NCBI GenBank assembly: GCA_002353295.1
Contig: DEJG01000004.1
Span: 1 to 50,542 of the forward strand
Length of the DNA: 50,542 nucleotides
DNA from: Prevotella sp. UBA2754
GTDB lineage: Bacteria > Bacteroidota > Bacteroidia > Bacteroidales > Bacteroidaceae
Reading direction: 5' to 3'
A program made the translations under genes and the position numbers. Shown here one piece after another: positions 50,473 to 50,542 of the stretch (position 1 is its first letter; each line of letters starts with the position of its first letter). The notes beneath the pieces were generated by a model. It was not told the DNA's origin. It searched no databases and saw only the letters and a program-made list of their open reading frames with translations.

Positions 50473-50485
50473 GCATCTCTTTTTT
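50451..50485. terminator. Bidirectional intrinsic terminator after the small gene
   Basis: AAAAGAGATGC (50451-50461) pairs with GCATCTCTTTTTT (50473-50485) around an 11-base loop that holds the stop codon (50470-50472). T-runs occur on both strands, so it may also end the minus-strand gene entering from the right. Confidence 0.85.
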
Positions 50486-50519
50486 ATGTCGTGCAGGTTG
50501 TGCCTGCCTGCTGTTAGGA

Positions 50520-50542
50520 TTACTCCTTGCCAGCCAGACCGC
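50520..50542 (-). CDS. Possible 3' end of a minus-strand gene
   Basis: The minus strand reads GLAGKE then TAA at the right edge, followed by the bidirectional terminator. Only six codons are visible, so this is a guess; identity unknown. Confidence 0.25.

Overview
The window looks like chromosomal DNA of a Bacteroidales bacterium, most likely of the Prevotella group. The grounds are two SusC/SusD polysaccharide-utilization loci (PULs), lipoproteins with Bacteroidetes-type signal peptides, a NigD-like lipoprotein, promoters of the Bacteroidetes type (TAnnTTTG -7 box, TTTG near -33 about 20 bp upstream) and few Shine-Dalgarno sequences. I saw no tRNA, rRNA, CRISPR array, insertion sequence or prophage.

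Region 1 (1-19237, all minus strand) holds two tandem, related fructan-type PULs. PUL-1 reads regulator (10929-9376), susC (9242-6138), susD, a DUF4960-type surface glycan-binding lipoprotein, a GH32 lipoprotein and a secreted beta-sandwich-like protein that runs off the left edge. PUL-2 reads regulator (19237-17699), susC, susD and a second DUF4960-type binding protein, with no hydrolase of its own. Both regulators have an unusual layout: a lipoprotein-type signal, a periplasmic ribose/fructose-binding-protein-like sensor, one transmembrane helix, then an AraC-type DNA-binding domain, with no histidine kinase and no receiver domain. By analogy with the Bacteroides levan/inulin loci the substrate is probably a fructan; the polymer itself is inferred.

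Region 2 (19252-24806, minus) is housekeeping: a SufT-like DUF59 protein and LpxH (probably co-transcribed with PUL regulator 2), a His-rich zinc/cadmium-type P1B ATPase behind two inverted-repeat boxes, and an efp-glycosyltransferase-radC group. Region 3 (24983-29866, plus) carries rpmH, then a tightly packed run of PASTA protein, RluD-type pseudouridine synthase, D-Ala-D-Ala ligase, PlsC-like acyltransferase and NigD-like lipoprotein. Region 4 (30018-36798, minus) has M23/LysM peptidase-NlpC/P60-CapA and pdxJ-DJ-1-ispD-recG. Region 5 (36924-47509) has nadK, a TPR histidine kinase on the opposite strand, and an eight-gene plus-strand run: a YtrA-type GntR/ABC module followed by a MacB-like ABC efflux system with adaptor and TolC-type channel. 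Region 6 (47506-50542) has a lone GH53 galactanase, a small basic protein, a stand-alone AICAR formyltransferase and a small plus-strand gene.

The most unusual signal cuts across these regions. Short tracts made of about five 7-bp units (about 35 bp) sit both at gene boundaries and inside coding sequences: twice in the P-type ATPase, once in the glycosyltransferase, twice in the acyltransferase. Each tract has its own fairly uniform heptamer, and all fit a loose pattern [A/C]A[C/T][C/T][C/T]N[C/T]. In all five coding cases the pyrimidine-rich strand is the coding strand. Other points of interest are four GTTAAC-centred boxes spaced exactly 22 bp apart between two convergent genes, 22-23 bp direct repeats upstream of PUL regulator 1, and a face-to-face promoter pair between pdxJ and nadK.

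No gene-free stretch longer than about 250 bp exists; the larger gaps are described in the promoter, terminator and repeat entries.
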